Assembly (NCBI GenBank): GCA_003153585.1
Contig: PLZZ01000205.1
Location: 1-6,908, forward strand
DNA length: 6,908 nucleotides
DNA from: Acidobacteriota bacterium
GTDB taxonomy: Bacteria > Acidobacteriota > Terriglobia > Acidiferrales > UBA7541
Direction of reading: 5' to 3'
This document shows, piece after piece, positions 1-6,908 of this stretch. The notes below the pieces were generated by a model that saw nothing but the letters and a program-made list of their open reading frames with translations, was not told the DNA's origin and did not search any database. The position numbers were made by a program, and so were the translations under genes. How positions within the stretch are numbered: the stretch's first letter is position 1; every line of letters begins with the position of its first letter.

Positions 1-66
1 CCCGCCGTGCACGATGCCATCTTGCAAGCCCTGGGACTGGCAAATCAGCCTGCCTCGGTTCGATAA
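1..66 (+). CDS. C-terminal end of an unidentified protein (partial)
   Basis: Frame 1 is open from the left edge and ends at TAA (64-66). It gives 21 residues that read like a C-terminal amphipathic helix (AVHDAILQALGLANQPASVR). About 60% of its codons end in G or C. The fragment is too short to assign a family. The second frame is also open here, to about position 129, so the choice of frame rests on the plausibility of the peptide. If real, the gene ends about 200 bases before murQ and runs in the same direction, so it could belong to the same locus. No function is proposed. Confidence 0.4.
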   Translation, partial: PAVHDAILQALGLANQPASVR

Positions 67-80
67 CTCCAATAACTCCA
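63..80 (+). repeat. Tandem 9-bp direct repeat
   Basis: ATAACTCCA occurs twice head to tail (63-71 and 72-80), directly over and after the stop codon of the upstream fragment. Two copies only. It is probably a small slippage duplication, and no function is visible. Confidence 0.6.
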
Positions 81-136
81 ACGTCACAATCCTTTTTAGA
101 TTTCGTCGCAGTCCGCGAACGCGGCGCTGACCCCGG

Positions 137-142
137 TATAAT
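137..142 (+). promoter_or_regulatory. Possible -10 element upstream of murQ
   Basis: A perfect TATAAT hexamer lies in the spacer before murQ. No convincing -35 box is present 16-18 bases upstream (the hexamers there are like CGCGAA), and there is no TG extension. If used, transcription would start near 149 and the mRNA would begin with a leader of about 120 bases that contains the whole palindromic repeat element. Confidence 0.3.
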
Positions 143-170
143 CATTCCAGCATTCTCAGGGGCGCACTCT

Positions 171-272
171 GAACGGTTTGCGGAAGAACGGAAGGGCGGG
201 GCTTCAGCCCCGCCGAATGCTCCAGGAGCTACACGGGGCTTTAGCCCCTGAAGCCGTATTTCCGCACCGTTT
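171..272. repeat. Palindromic, multi-hairpin repeat element (REP/MITE-like)
   Basis: Outer arms 172-191 (AACGGTTTGCGGAAGAACGG) and 254-271 (CCGTATTTCCGCACCGTT) are near-perfect inverted copies, differing by a 2-base gap and two mismatches. Between them are a perfect 8-bp hairpin (195-202 with 207-214, loop TTCA), a small GCTC/GAGC hairpin (219-222 with 226-229) and a 5-bp hairpin (235-239 with 244-248, loop TTTA). The whole can fold into a cloverleaf. The GGGGCTTCAGCCCC-type core and its nested symmetry are typical of dispersed, non-coding intergenic repeats, which I associate with Acidobacteriota genomes from memory. No clear target-site duplication is seen. The element abuts the murQ start, so coding calls that extend into it are suspect. 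Confidence 0.7.
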
Positions 273-1197
273 GAAGCCGTTAAAAACTGAGCAGCGAAAC
301 CCGCGCACTCGCGGACTCGACCGGAAATCCACGCTCGAAATTTTGCGCGTCTTGAATCGCGAAGATGCGCGGGTGGCAATTGCAGTTCGCCGTGAGCTGC
401 CCGAGATTGCGCGCGCCGTCGATGCGATTGTGAAAAGCTTTCGCAAGGGCGGACGCCTTTTCTACGTTGGCGCGGGAACGAGCGGACGGCTCGCAGTTCT
501 CGATGCGGCGGAATGTCCGCCGACGTTTGGCACGCTGCCGAAAATGGTGCAGGCGGTCATCGCTGGCGGCTCGCGAGCCGTGCGCGGCGCGGTGGAAGGC
601 GCCGAGGATTCAGCGAAAAATGGTGCACGCGACATGGTGAACGCAGGGTTGCGACGTGGAGATGTGGTGGTTGGCTTGGCCGCCAGCGGAACCACACCGT
701 ACGTTCTGGGCGCGATGCGGGTCGCAAACAAACGCGGTGCGGCCACCATCGGCCTCACATCCAATTCAAGGTCACCACTCGCGCGCGCAGTGGATATCGC
801 AATCGCGCCAGACACCGGCCCCGAAGCCATCGCCGGCTCCACGCGCTTAAAAGCCGGCACGGCGCAAAAAATGGTCCTCAACCTGCTTTCTACAGCTTCG
901 ATGGTGCGGCTTGGCAGAGTTTATGAAAACTGGATGATCTACGTGGCGCTGACAAATCAGAAGTTGCGGCAAAGGGGAGCGCGGATTCTCGAAGAAGCTT
1001 CCGGCGCAAGCGTGTCAAACGCGCAACGAGCATTGCGTCAAGCGCAACACGATTTGCCCGTGGCTCTCGTGATGCTAAAGACAGGCGCAAACGTGCACGG
1101 CGCGCGGCGGCGTCTGCAGCAATCCAGTGGCAACGTGCGGCAAGCGCTCGAATCGCAAAGAAACAAACAGCCTCGCACAACACGCAAGGGGAAATAA
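271..1197 (+). CDS. murQ: N-acetylmuramic acid 6-phosphate etherase
   Basis: MurQ cleaves the lactyl ether of MurNAc-6-phosphate to give GlcNAc-6-phosphate and D-lactate in cytoplasmic peptidoglycan recycling. From TTG at 271 the product is 308 aa, close to E. coli MurQ (298). Seen in order: a TEQRNP N-terminal motif, STLEILRVLNRED, the SIS-domain sugar-phosphate loop GAGTSGR (about 67-73), DAAECPPTFG and VEGAEDS carrying the two catalytic acids (E81 and E112, equivalent to E. coli E83 and E114), AASGTTPYV, and STRLKAGTAQKMVLNLLST. The frame stays open to a TTG at 178, but those 31 residues are encoded by the palindromic repeat and are not family-like, so 271 is preferred. No Shine-Dalgarno sequence is visible before 271, so the exact start is uncertain. 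murA follows after one base. Identification is secure; only the start is in doubt. Confidence 0.93.
   Translation: MKPLKTEQRNPRTRGLDRKSTLEILRVLNREDARVAIAVRRELPEIARAVDAIVKSFRKGGRLFYVGAGTSGRLAVLDAAECPPTFGTLPKMVQAVIAGGSRAVRGAVEGAEDSAKNGARDMVNAGLRRGDVVVGLAASGTTPYVLGAMRVANKRGAATIGLTSNSRSPLARAVDIAIAPDTGPEAIAGSTRLKAGTAQKMVLNLLSTASMVRLGRVYENWMIYVALTNQKLRQRGARILEEASGASVSNAQRALRQAQHDLPVALVMLKTGANVHGARRRLQQSSGNVRQALESQRNKQPRTTRKGK
1186..1192 (+). promoter_or_regulatory. Ribosome binding site of murA
   Basis: AAGGGGA lies inside the last codons of murQ, six bases before the ATG at 1199. It fixes the murA start there rather than at the upstream in-frame ATG at 1127, which would put 24 non-family residues in front of the conserved N-terminus. 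Confidence 0.75.
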
Positions 1198-1198
1198 C

Positions 1199-2473
1199 AT
1201 GGACCGATTCAAAATCCAGGGCGGACGCAGGCTAGAAGGCACCGTCCGAATCAGCGGAGCGAAAAATGCCGCGTTGCCCGCAATGGCCGCGGCGCTCCTC
1301 ACAAACGAGCCCGTAACCCTGCAAAATATTCCGCACGTCCGCGACATCATCACCATGGCCAAGCTGCTCGCGCATATGCGCTGCCGCGTCGAAAGCCCGG
1401 ACCTGCCGCCCAGTGAATTCACGATTCAAGCGGAAACGGTCTCACTGCAAGAGGCTCCATACGAATTGGTGAAAACGATGCGCGCCTCAGTCCTGACGCT
1501 CGGGCCGCTGCTCGCGCGGTTCGGCTACGCGCGCGTCTCCCTTCCCGGGGGCTGCGCCATCGGGGCGCGCCCAATTGACATCCACATTCAAGCGCTCGAA
1601 AAACTTGGTGCGCAAATTTCGGTCGAACATGGCTACGTCGAAGCGCGCTGCAAGCGCCTCCGTGGCGCCACTTTCCGCTTTCCGAAAATTACAGTCACCG
1701 GGACAGAAAATATTCTGACGGCTGCGGTTTTGGCCGAGGGTGAAACCATCCTGGAAAATTCCGCGCTCGAGCCGGAAGTCACCGACCTCGCCGAGCTCCT
1801 GATAAAAATGGGGGCCAAGATCGAAGGTGTGGGCACCTCTACCCTTCGCGTTCAGGGCGTCTCGAGCTTGCATGGCGCCACGCACGCCATCATCCCTGAC
1901 CGCATCGAAACCGGCACATTTCTCGTCGCCGGAGCGATCACCGGAGGAGAACTTCTCCTCACGGACTGCGAGCCGCACCACTTGGTTGCAGTTTTGAACA
2001 AGCTGAAAGAGTGTGGCGTGGAAATTAAGTGCGAAGGAAACGGAAAACTGCGCGTTCGCGCCGCGAAAAAACTTGTCGCCGCTGACGTCACCACTGAGGA
2101 ATACCCCGGATTCGCCACCGACATGCAAGCTCAGTTCATGGCGCTGGCCACGCAAGCGACTGGCGTCTCGCACGTTCGCGAGACAATCTTCGAGAACCGT
2201 TACATGCACGCAAGTGAGATTATGCGCATGGGAGCGAACATTGCCGTGGACGGCAATCTCGCTGTCATCACCGGTCCCACGCCGCTCAGCGGAGCGCCAG
2301 TAACAGCGTCCGATCTGCGCGCGAGTGCTTCGCTCGTGCTAGCAGGACTGGTAGCCGACAATACAACGTGGATCGACCGCGTCTATCACATCGATCGCGG
2401 CTATGAACGCATCGAAGACAAACTGCGCGAGATCGGCGCCCGAATTGAACGGGTCTCCAGCCAGGACAAATAA
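1199..2473 (+). CDS. murA: UDP-N-acetylglucosamine 1-carboxyvinyltransferase
   Basis: MurA transfers enolpyruvate from PEP to UDP-GlcNAc, the first committed step of peptidoglycan synthesis, in the cytoplasm. The 424-aa product has the usual length and two-lobed EPSP-synthase-like fold signatures. RISGAKNAALP holds K22 and N23. SLPGGCAIGARPID holds the PEP-binding and fosfomycin-target cysteine C119 (E. coli C115). GFATDMQAQF holds D308 (E. coli D305). The C-terminal block RASASLVLAG...YHIDRGYERIEDKL includes R400 (E. coli R397). The start ATG has the ribosome binding site AAGGGGA six bases upstream and lies one base after the murQ stop, so the two genes are probably co-transcribed and translationally coupled. 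Because Cys rather than Asp is present in the loop, the enzyme would be predicted to be fosfomycin-sensitive by family knowledge. The TAA stop overlaps the terminator of convergent pnp. Confidence 0.97.
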   Translation: MDRFKIQGGRRLEGTVRISGAKNAALPAMAAALLTNEPVTLQNIPHVRDIITMAKLLAHMRCRVESPDLPPSEFTIQAETVSLQEAPYELVKTMRASVLTLGPLLARFGYARVSLPGGCAIGARPIDIHIQALEKLGAQISVEHGYVEARCKRLRGATFRFPKITVTGTENILTAAVLAEGETILENSALEPEVTDLAELLIKMGAKIEGVGTSTLRVQGVSSLHGATHAIIPDRIETGTFLVAGAITGGELLLTDCEPHHLVAVLNKLKECGVEIKCEGNGKLRVRAAKKLVAADVTTEEYPGFATDMQAQFMALATQATGVSHVRETIFENRYMHASEIMRMGANIAVDGNLAVITGPTPLSGAPVTASDLRASASLVLAGLVADNTTWIDRVYHIDRGYERIEDKLREIGARIERVSSQDK

Positions 2474-2502
2474 AAAGGGGAAGCGATTTCTCGCCTCCCC
2501 CC
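2468..2502 (-). terminator. Intrinsic terminator of pnp
   Basis: On the minus strand GGGGAGGCG, a six-base loop and CGCTTCCCC form a 9-bp stem with one A-C mismatch (2477-2485 with 2492-2500). It is followed directly by TTTTTATTT, a classical U-tract. It lies about 45 bases past the pnp stop codon. On the plus strand the same hairpin is followed only by a pyrimidine-mixed run (CCATTCTTTCGTT), so it would serve murA less well. The U-tract covers the murA stop codon. Confidence 0.8.
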
Positions 2503-2544
2503 ATTCTTTCGTTCCGATTTAGCTTCTCGCTGTCTTAGAACAAC

Positions 2545-4668
<2,124 letters not shown>

Positions 4669-4685
4669 CAAACACGTCCTTTTTT

Positions 4686-4701
4686 CTCCGATTCATCGGA
4701 G
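4686..4701 (-). promoter_or_regulatory. Leader hairpin just upstream of the pnp ribosome binding site
   Basis: CTCCGA-TGAA-TCGGAG on the minus strand is a perfect 6-bp stem with a four-base loop. It is followed directly by the A-rich AAAAAAGGA that serves as the pnp ribosome binding site. There is no U-tract, so it is not a terminator. By analogy with the E. coli rpsO-pnp leader, where RNase III cleavage and PNPase binding control pnp, it may be a processing or autoregulatory site. That is inference. Confidence 0.45.
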
Positions 4702-4715
4702 GCTGATTTCAGATA

Positions 4716-4731
4716 CGAGAGACAACTCTCG
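4716..4731 (-). promoter_or_regulatory. Second hairpin in the rpsO-pnp spacer
   Basis: CGAGAG-TTGT-CTCGTG-like symmetry: 4716-4721 (CGAGAG on the plus strand) pairs perfectly with 4726-4731 (CTCTCG) around a four-base loop. It lies 14 bases before the first leader hairpin, so the untranslated pnp leader has two consecutive stem-loops. A further weak stem (GCCTG/CAGGC, about 4809-4826) lies just after rpsO without a U-tract. No strong promoter was seen in this spacer, which fits rpsO-pnp co-transcription. Confidence 0.4.
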
Positions 4732-4841
4732 GGAACTACATCGAGGAAGGATATTGCGAAGAAAAACGAGCGGAATTCTATCGATCCAACATTCTCTCGC
4801 GTTTGGCGCCTGCCGGCCAACAGGCCGCTCAGGAAACCGCG

Positions 4842-5099
4842 CTACTTACGCAAGCTCAGTCGTTCCACAATCTCGCGATACCGATTTGGGTCGCGCCGGT
4901 TCAGATAGTCCAGCAGCCGCCTGCGTTTGTTGACCATCATGATCAACCCGCGCCGTGAGGCGTGATCTTTCGCGTGGGACTTAAGGTGAGTGGTCAGGTA
5001 GCTAATGCGTTCGCTCAACAATGCGATTTGCACTTCCGGTGATCCTGTATCTTTCGGGTGTGTCCGGAACTGCTCGATCAACTCCGCTTTAGCTTCCAT
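4842..5099 (-). CDS. rpsO: 30S ribosomal protein S15
   Basis: S15 is a primary binder of 16S rRNA in the central domain of the small subunit. The 85-aa product matches the family along its length: the [16 protein letters not shown] helix, the [13 protein letters not shown] motif that contacts rRNA, and the basic [17 protein letters not shown] followed by ERLSLRK at the end. It is four residues shorter than E. coli S15 (89), at the variable N-terminus. ATG at 5099-5097 is preceded by a purine-rich GGGGGAGGGG about eight bases upstream. The open frame continues upstream towards folE, but that stretch is arginine-rich and unlike the family, so it was not included. pnp follows on the same strand. 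It probably has its own promoter within the folE-rpsO spacer. Confidence 0.96.
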   Translation of the reverse strand: MEAKAELIEQFRTHPKDTGSPEVQIALLSERISYLTTHLKSHAKDHASRRGLIMMVNKRRRLLDYLNRRDPNRYREIVERLSLRK

Positions 5100-5167
5100 C
5101 AACTTGCCCCTCCCCCTGAAACGCCGTGCCCTGCTCTGCGCTCTTATCTCTTCTTCGATCGTTAAAA

Positions 5168-5196
5168 ATGCTAGCACATAGCCTCTCCAGCGCAAA
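5168..5196 (-). promoter_or_regulatory. Probable rpsO promoter (extended -10)
   Basis: On the minus strand TGC-TAGCAT (5176-5168) is an extended -10 element. A weak -35 (TTTGCG, 5196-5191) lies 17 bases upstream of the TAGCAT hexamer. Transcription would start near 5161, giving a leader of about 60 bases that includes the strong GGGGGAGGGG ribosome binding site of rpsO. The -35 is poor, so the call rests on the extended -10 and the position. Confidence 0.45.
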
Positions 5197-5232
5197 GCTA
5201 ATTTCCGTTCACCTCGGGGATCGCGGTGGCGG

Positions 5233-5250
5233 CCGGAGGGTGCCCTCCGG
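5233..5250 (-). terminator. Perfect hairpin after folE, possible weak terminator
   Basis: CCGGAGGG (5233-5240) and CCCTCCGG (5243-5250) are perfect inverted copies with only TG between, giving a 7-bp GC-rich stem with a four-base loop. It begins 16 bases after the folE stop. No U-tract follows on either strand. It may act as a 3'-end stabilising or rho-assisted structure, or be a short REP-type repeat. It separates the pterin cluster from the rpsO promoter. Confidence 0.4.
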
Positions 5251-5266
5251 TCTCGAAGTCGGCGGT

Positions 5267-5890
5267 TCAAGGCTTCTGCGAATTGATGAGAGCCAAAAAC
5301 TCATCGCGTGTCTGTTTGTTCTCCCGAAACGCGCCCAGCATCGCGCTCGTAGTCGCCATCGAGTTTTGTTTTTCCACTCCGCGCATCACCATGCACAAAT
5401 GCCGCGCCTCGATGATCACTCCCACTCCTTCCGGGCTCAGATGTTCTTGAATCGACTGCGCAATTTGGCTGGTCAACCGCTCCTGTATTTGCAAGCGCCG
5501 CGCGAACATATTCACCAGCCGCGCGATCTTGCTCAATCCCACAACTTTCTTCGACGGGATGTAGGCCACGTGGCATCGTCCGAAAAACGGAAGCAGGTGG
5601 TGTTCGCATAGGCTGTAAACTTCGATGTCTTTTACCACCACCATTTCGTCGTAGCACACGCTGAACATCGCCCCATTCAGCAGTTTCTCCGGATCCTGGC
5701 GGTACCCGCTGGTCAAAAAGCGAAGCGCCTTCTCGAACCTTTCGGGCGTCCTCCGCAACCCTTCGCGGTCCGGGTTCTCCCCGAGCAACACGATCATCTT
5801 GCGCACCAGATCGGCAATCCCTTCCGTCCCCGCCGCCGGCGGAATTATAATTTCCGTTGTTTCACTCATGTTTTCCTGGCTCCTCTTCAT
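5267..5890 (-). CDS. folE: GTP cyclohydrolase I
   Basis: FolE converts GTP to 7,8-dihydroneopterin triphosphate, the entry step to folate, biopterin and the queuosine precursor. The product is 207 aa from ATG at 5890. Family signatures are clear: [26 protein letters not shown] with zinc ligands C95 and H98 (E. coli C110 and H113), [20 protein letters not shown], and [11 protein letters not shown] with the third zinc ligand C166 (E. coli C181) and H164. All three zinc ligands make this the zinc-dependent type IA enzyme. The ATG at 5890 overlaps the stop of the upstream PTPS gene as ATGA, with GAGG seven bases before it. A second ATG at 5869 (200 aa, starting MSETTEII) also has purine-rich sequence upstream and is a real alternative. 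It is the last gene of the pterin cluster. Confidence 0.95.
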   Translation of the reverse strand: MKRSQENMSETTEIIIPPAAGTEGIADLVRKMIVLLGENPDREGLRRTPERFEKALRFLTSGYRQDPEKLLNGAMFSVCYDEMVVVKDIEVYSLCEHHLLPFFGRCHVAYIPSKKVVGLSKIARLVNMFARRLQIQERLTSQIAQSIQEHLSPEGVGVIIEARHLCMVMRGVEKQNSMATTSAMLGAFRENKQTRDEFLALINSQKP

Positions 5891-6312
5891 CCCCGGACCT
5901 CATCTACTTCATCTTCAATCTCAAAGCTGTTCTTGCTGGTTTCCTCAATGCGAACCCGCTCCAGCCGCGCCGAGGGGAAACTTTTCAGCCTGCGAAAAAT
6001 TTCGCGGGAAACATTTTCCGTCGTGGCCACTTGCGCCCGAAACTCGGGAATTTCCTCATTCAAGAACTTCTGATCGAATGGCTGGATCACTTCCCGCTGC
6101 ACGAATGGGTCCAGTTCTGCAAGATTCGCGATCATACCCGTCGCCGAATCCACCGGCCCCGTCATTGTTACTTCCAGCGCGTAGTTGTGTCCGTGTCCGT
6201 AAGGATTGCTGCATTTCCCGTAAACGCGCTTGTTTTCTTCCTCACTCAGCTTCGCCGTGTGCAACCGGTGCGAAGCGGCAAAACGATACCGCCGAGTCAG
6301 CGAAATTTTCAC
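5887..6312 (-). CDS. 6-pyruvoyl-tetrahydropterin synthase/QueD family, divergent paralogue
   Basis: Family members act on dihydroneopterin triphosphate to give 6-pyruvoyl- or 6-carboxy-tetrahydropterin. From GTG at 6312 the product is 141 aa. Zinc ligands H15, H40 and H42 are present (ASHRL and NPYGHGHNY), with the catalytic-position cysteine C34 in GKCSNP and the pterin-anchoring glutamate E124. The catalytic Asp-His pair of the family reads D80-Q81 (PFDQKFLN): the histidine is replaced by glutamine, whereas the neighbouring copy keeps it. The acidic C-terminal tail ([11 protein letters not shown]) is also its own. The GTG start overlaps the previous stop as GTGA. An ATG at 6351 would overlap the upstream gene by 43 bases and add non-family residues. 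The TGA stop overlaps the folE ATG. It is probably a folded zinc-binding pterin protein; activity is uncertain. Confidence 0.88.
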   Translation of the reverse strand: MKISLTRRYRFAASHRLHTAKLSEEENKRVYGKCSNPYGHGHNYALEVTMTGPVDSATGMIANLAELDPFVQREVIQPFDQKFLNEEIPEFRAQVATTENVSREIFRRLKSFPSARLERVRIEETSKNSFEIEDEVDEVRG

Positions 6313-6743
6313 GTGCGCGCCCCGCTTCCATTGGACGCATCCGCGGTGCAATCCGCAAAAAGATCAGGAGACTCATACAGCCGGACGCGGTCCAGTTTGC
6401 CCGTCTTGATTTTCGGATCCAGGAGCTTCCAAATCACCGCCGCAATGTTTTCACATGTAGGAATCTGGCCGGCCAACTCCGGCACTTCGTAATTCAGGTG
6501 GCGATGGTCCATACGTTCCATCACCTCACGCTGCAAAATCTCTTTCAGTTCCTTCAAATCCAGCACCATTCCCGTCGCGGGATCCGGCTCCCCCGCTATG
6601 GTCACTTCCAAAACGTAGTTATGCCCGTGCCCGTGCGGATTATTGCATTTGCCGAAAACGCGGCGGTTTTCTTCGGCTGAAAAATTCGGGTTGTGATAGA
6701 AATGCGCCGCTGAGAATTCGACTTTGCGTGTGATTCGTATCAT
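6309..6743 (-). CDS. 6-pyruvoyl-tetrahydropterin synthase/QueD family enzyme
   Basis: The 144-aa product has every expected element of the T-fold PTPS family: zinc ligands H14 (FSAAHF), H39 and H41 (NPHGHGHNY), catalytic cysteine C33 (GKCNNP), the D79-H80 pair (MDHRHLN), the ENI helix start and the pterin-binding E124 (RLYESP). Spacing between H14, C33, H39 and H41 equals that of rat PTPS H23, C42, H48 and H50. The GKCNNPxGHGHNY form, rather than the shorter HKCGRLHGHSF of E. coli QueD, places it nearer the eukaryote-like PTPS branch, so the product could be 6-pyruvoyl- or 6-carboxy-tetrahydropterin. The symbol is therefore left open. ATG at 6743 is chosen because the protein then begins at the family N-terminus and because it overlaps the upstream stop as ATGA. 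Only a weak Shine-Dalgarno is visible, consistent with coupling. An in-frame GTG at 6836 would reuse DNA of the upstream gene. Confidence 0.92.
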   Translation of the reverse strand: MIRITRKVEFSAAHFYHNPNFSAEENRRVFGKCNNPHGHGHNYVLEVTIAGEPDPATGMVLDLKELKEILQREVMERMDHRHLNYEVPELAGQIPTCENIAAVIWKLLDPKIKTGKLDRVRLYESPDLFADCTADASNGSGART

Positions 6744-6908
6744 GCGGTCTTCGCGGGGTACACCCGCCCTTTCCAGTGCACTGCCCCATGCGTGTTCTTC
6801 CACCAAGACGTAACCAAGGCGGCGCAGTATAGGCACACACCCGCTGCGTAGTATTTGATGTATGAGATCGGGTACAGATTCCGGTAAAGATCAATCCCGT
6901 AGCGAAAC
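6740..6908 (-). CDS. C-terminal end of a probable family 2 glycosyltransferase (partial)
   Basis: A minus-strand frame is open from the right edge (first full codon at 6907) to TGA at 6742-6740, giving 55 residues. It starts FRYGIDLYRNLYPISYIKYY, continues with a hydrophobic stretch likely to be part of a membrane segment (about residues 20-33, AAGVCLYCAALV), and ends GAVHWKGRVYPAKTA. A hydrophobic helix followed by a basic loop and a WKGRxYP ending is what I associate with the C-termini of membrane-bound GT-A (family 2) glycosyltransferases. This is a resemblance from memory on a short fragment. Its TGA overlaps the ATG of the first PTPS gene (ATGA), which supports this frame as coding over two other frames that are also open here. 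The body of the gene lies outside the window. Confidence 0.6.
   Translation of the reverse strand, partial: FRYGIDLYRNLYPISYIKYYAAGVCLYCAALVTSWWKNTHGAVHWKGRVYPAKTA

Noticed and set aside
178..270. N-terminal extension of murQ from TTG 178 or ATG 217
   Set aside because: The residues are encoded by the palindromic repeat and have no counterpart in MurQ proteins; the family-like sequence begins around 271.
1487..2209. A 240-codon minus-strand open frame within murA
   Set aside because: It is antisense to murA, which has all catalytic motifs intact; no family is recognisable in it.
2477..2500. murA terminator on the plus strand
   Set aside because: The stem is present but lacks a proper U-tract on this strand; the minus-strand reading has a clear one. 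A bidirectional role remains possible.
4771..4786. pnp promoter with a TAGAAT -10 in the rpsO-pnp spacer
   Set aside because: No -35-like hexamer lies at 16-18 bases upstream and there is no TG extension; too weak to list.
5799..6680. A 293-codon plus-strand open frame opposite the PTPS genes
   Set aside because: It is a low-plausibility translation antisense to two well-supported genes.
6640..6894. An 84-codon minus-strand frame across the glycosyltransferase end and first PTPS gene
   Set aside because: It runs out of frame through the conserved PTPS zinc motif region. The neighbouring frame with the WKGRVYP ending and the ATGA junction is better supported.

Overview
The window looks like a chromosomal segment of a GC-rich bacterium. 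A mosaic palindromic repeat next to murQ and the general style of the proteins suggest an Acidobacteriota-type organism, but that is an impression and not a proof. All complete genes are recognisable housekeeping or cofactor genes.

Left part, plus strand: the 3' end of an unidentified gene (1-66) is followed by a spacer with a tandem 9-mer, a perfect TATAAT hexamer and a roughly 100-bp palindromic repeat element (about 171-272). Next come murQ (MurNAc-6-phosphate etherase) and murA (UDP-GlcNAc enolpyruvyl transferase), separated by one base. MurA starts building the lactyl ether of muramic acid and MurQ removes it during recycling, so one transcript joins wall synthesis and wall salvage.

Middle, minus strand and convergent with murA: rpsO (ribosomal protein S15) followed by pnp (polynucleotide phosphorylase), the classical bacterial pair. 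rpsO has a plausible extended -10 promoter. The pnp leader carries two short perfect hairpins just before its ribosome binding site. A strong minus-strand intrinsic terminator after pnp has its U-tract over the murA stop codon.

Right part, minus strand: a compact pterin cluster is read right to left. It comprises the C-terminal end of a probable family 2 glycosyltransferase that enters from the right edge, two tandem 6-pyruvoyl-tetrahydropterin synthase/QueD paralogues, and folE (GTP cyclohydrolase I). Each junction is a 4-base stop/start overlap (ATGA, GTGA, ATGA), so the genes are probably translationally coupled. FolE makes dihydroneopterin triphosphate, the substrate of the PTPS/QueD family. 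The first PTPS copy keeps the Cys/Asp/His catalytic set, while the second has Gln in place of the catalytic His, which suggests the two have diverged in function. The cluster does not show whether the end product is a queuosine precursor, a biopterin-like cofactor or something else.

No tRNA, rRNA, CRISPR array, insertion sequence or prophage gene was seen. The most unusual features are the divergent PTPS pair in its overlapped cluster and the palindromic element at the murQ start.
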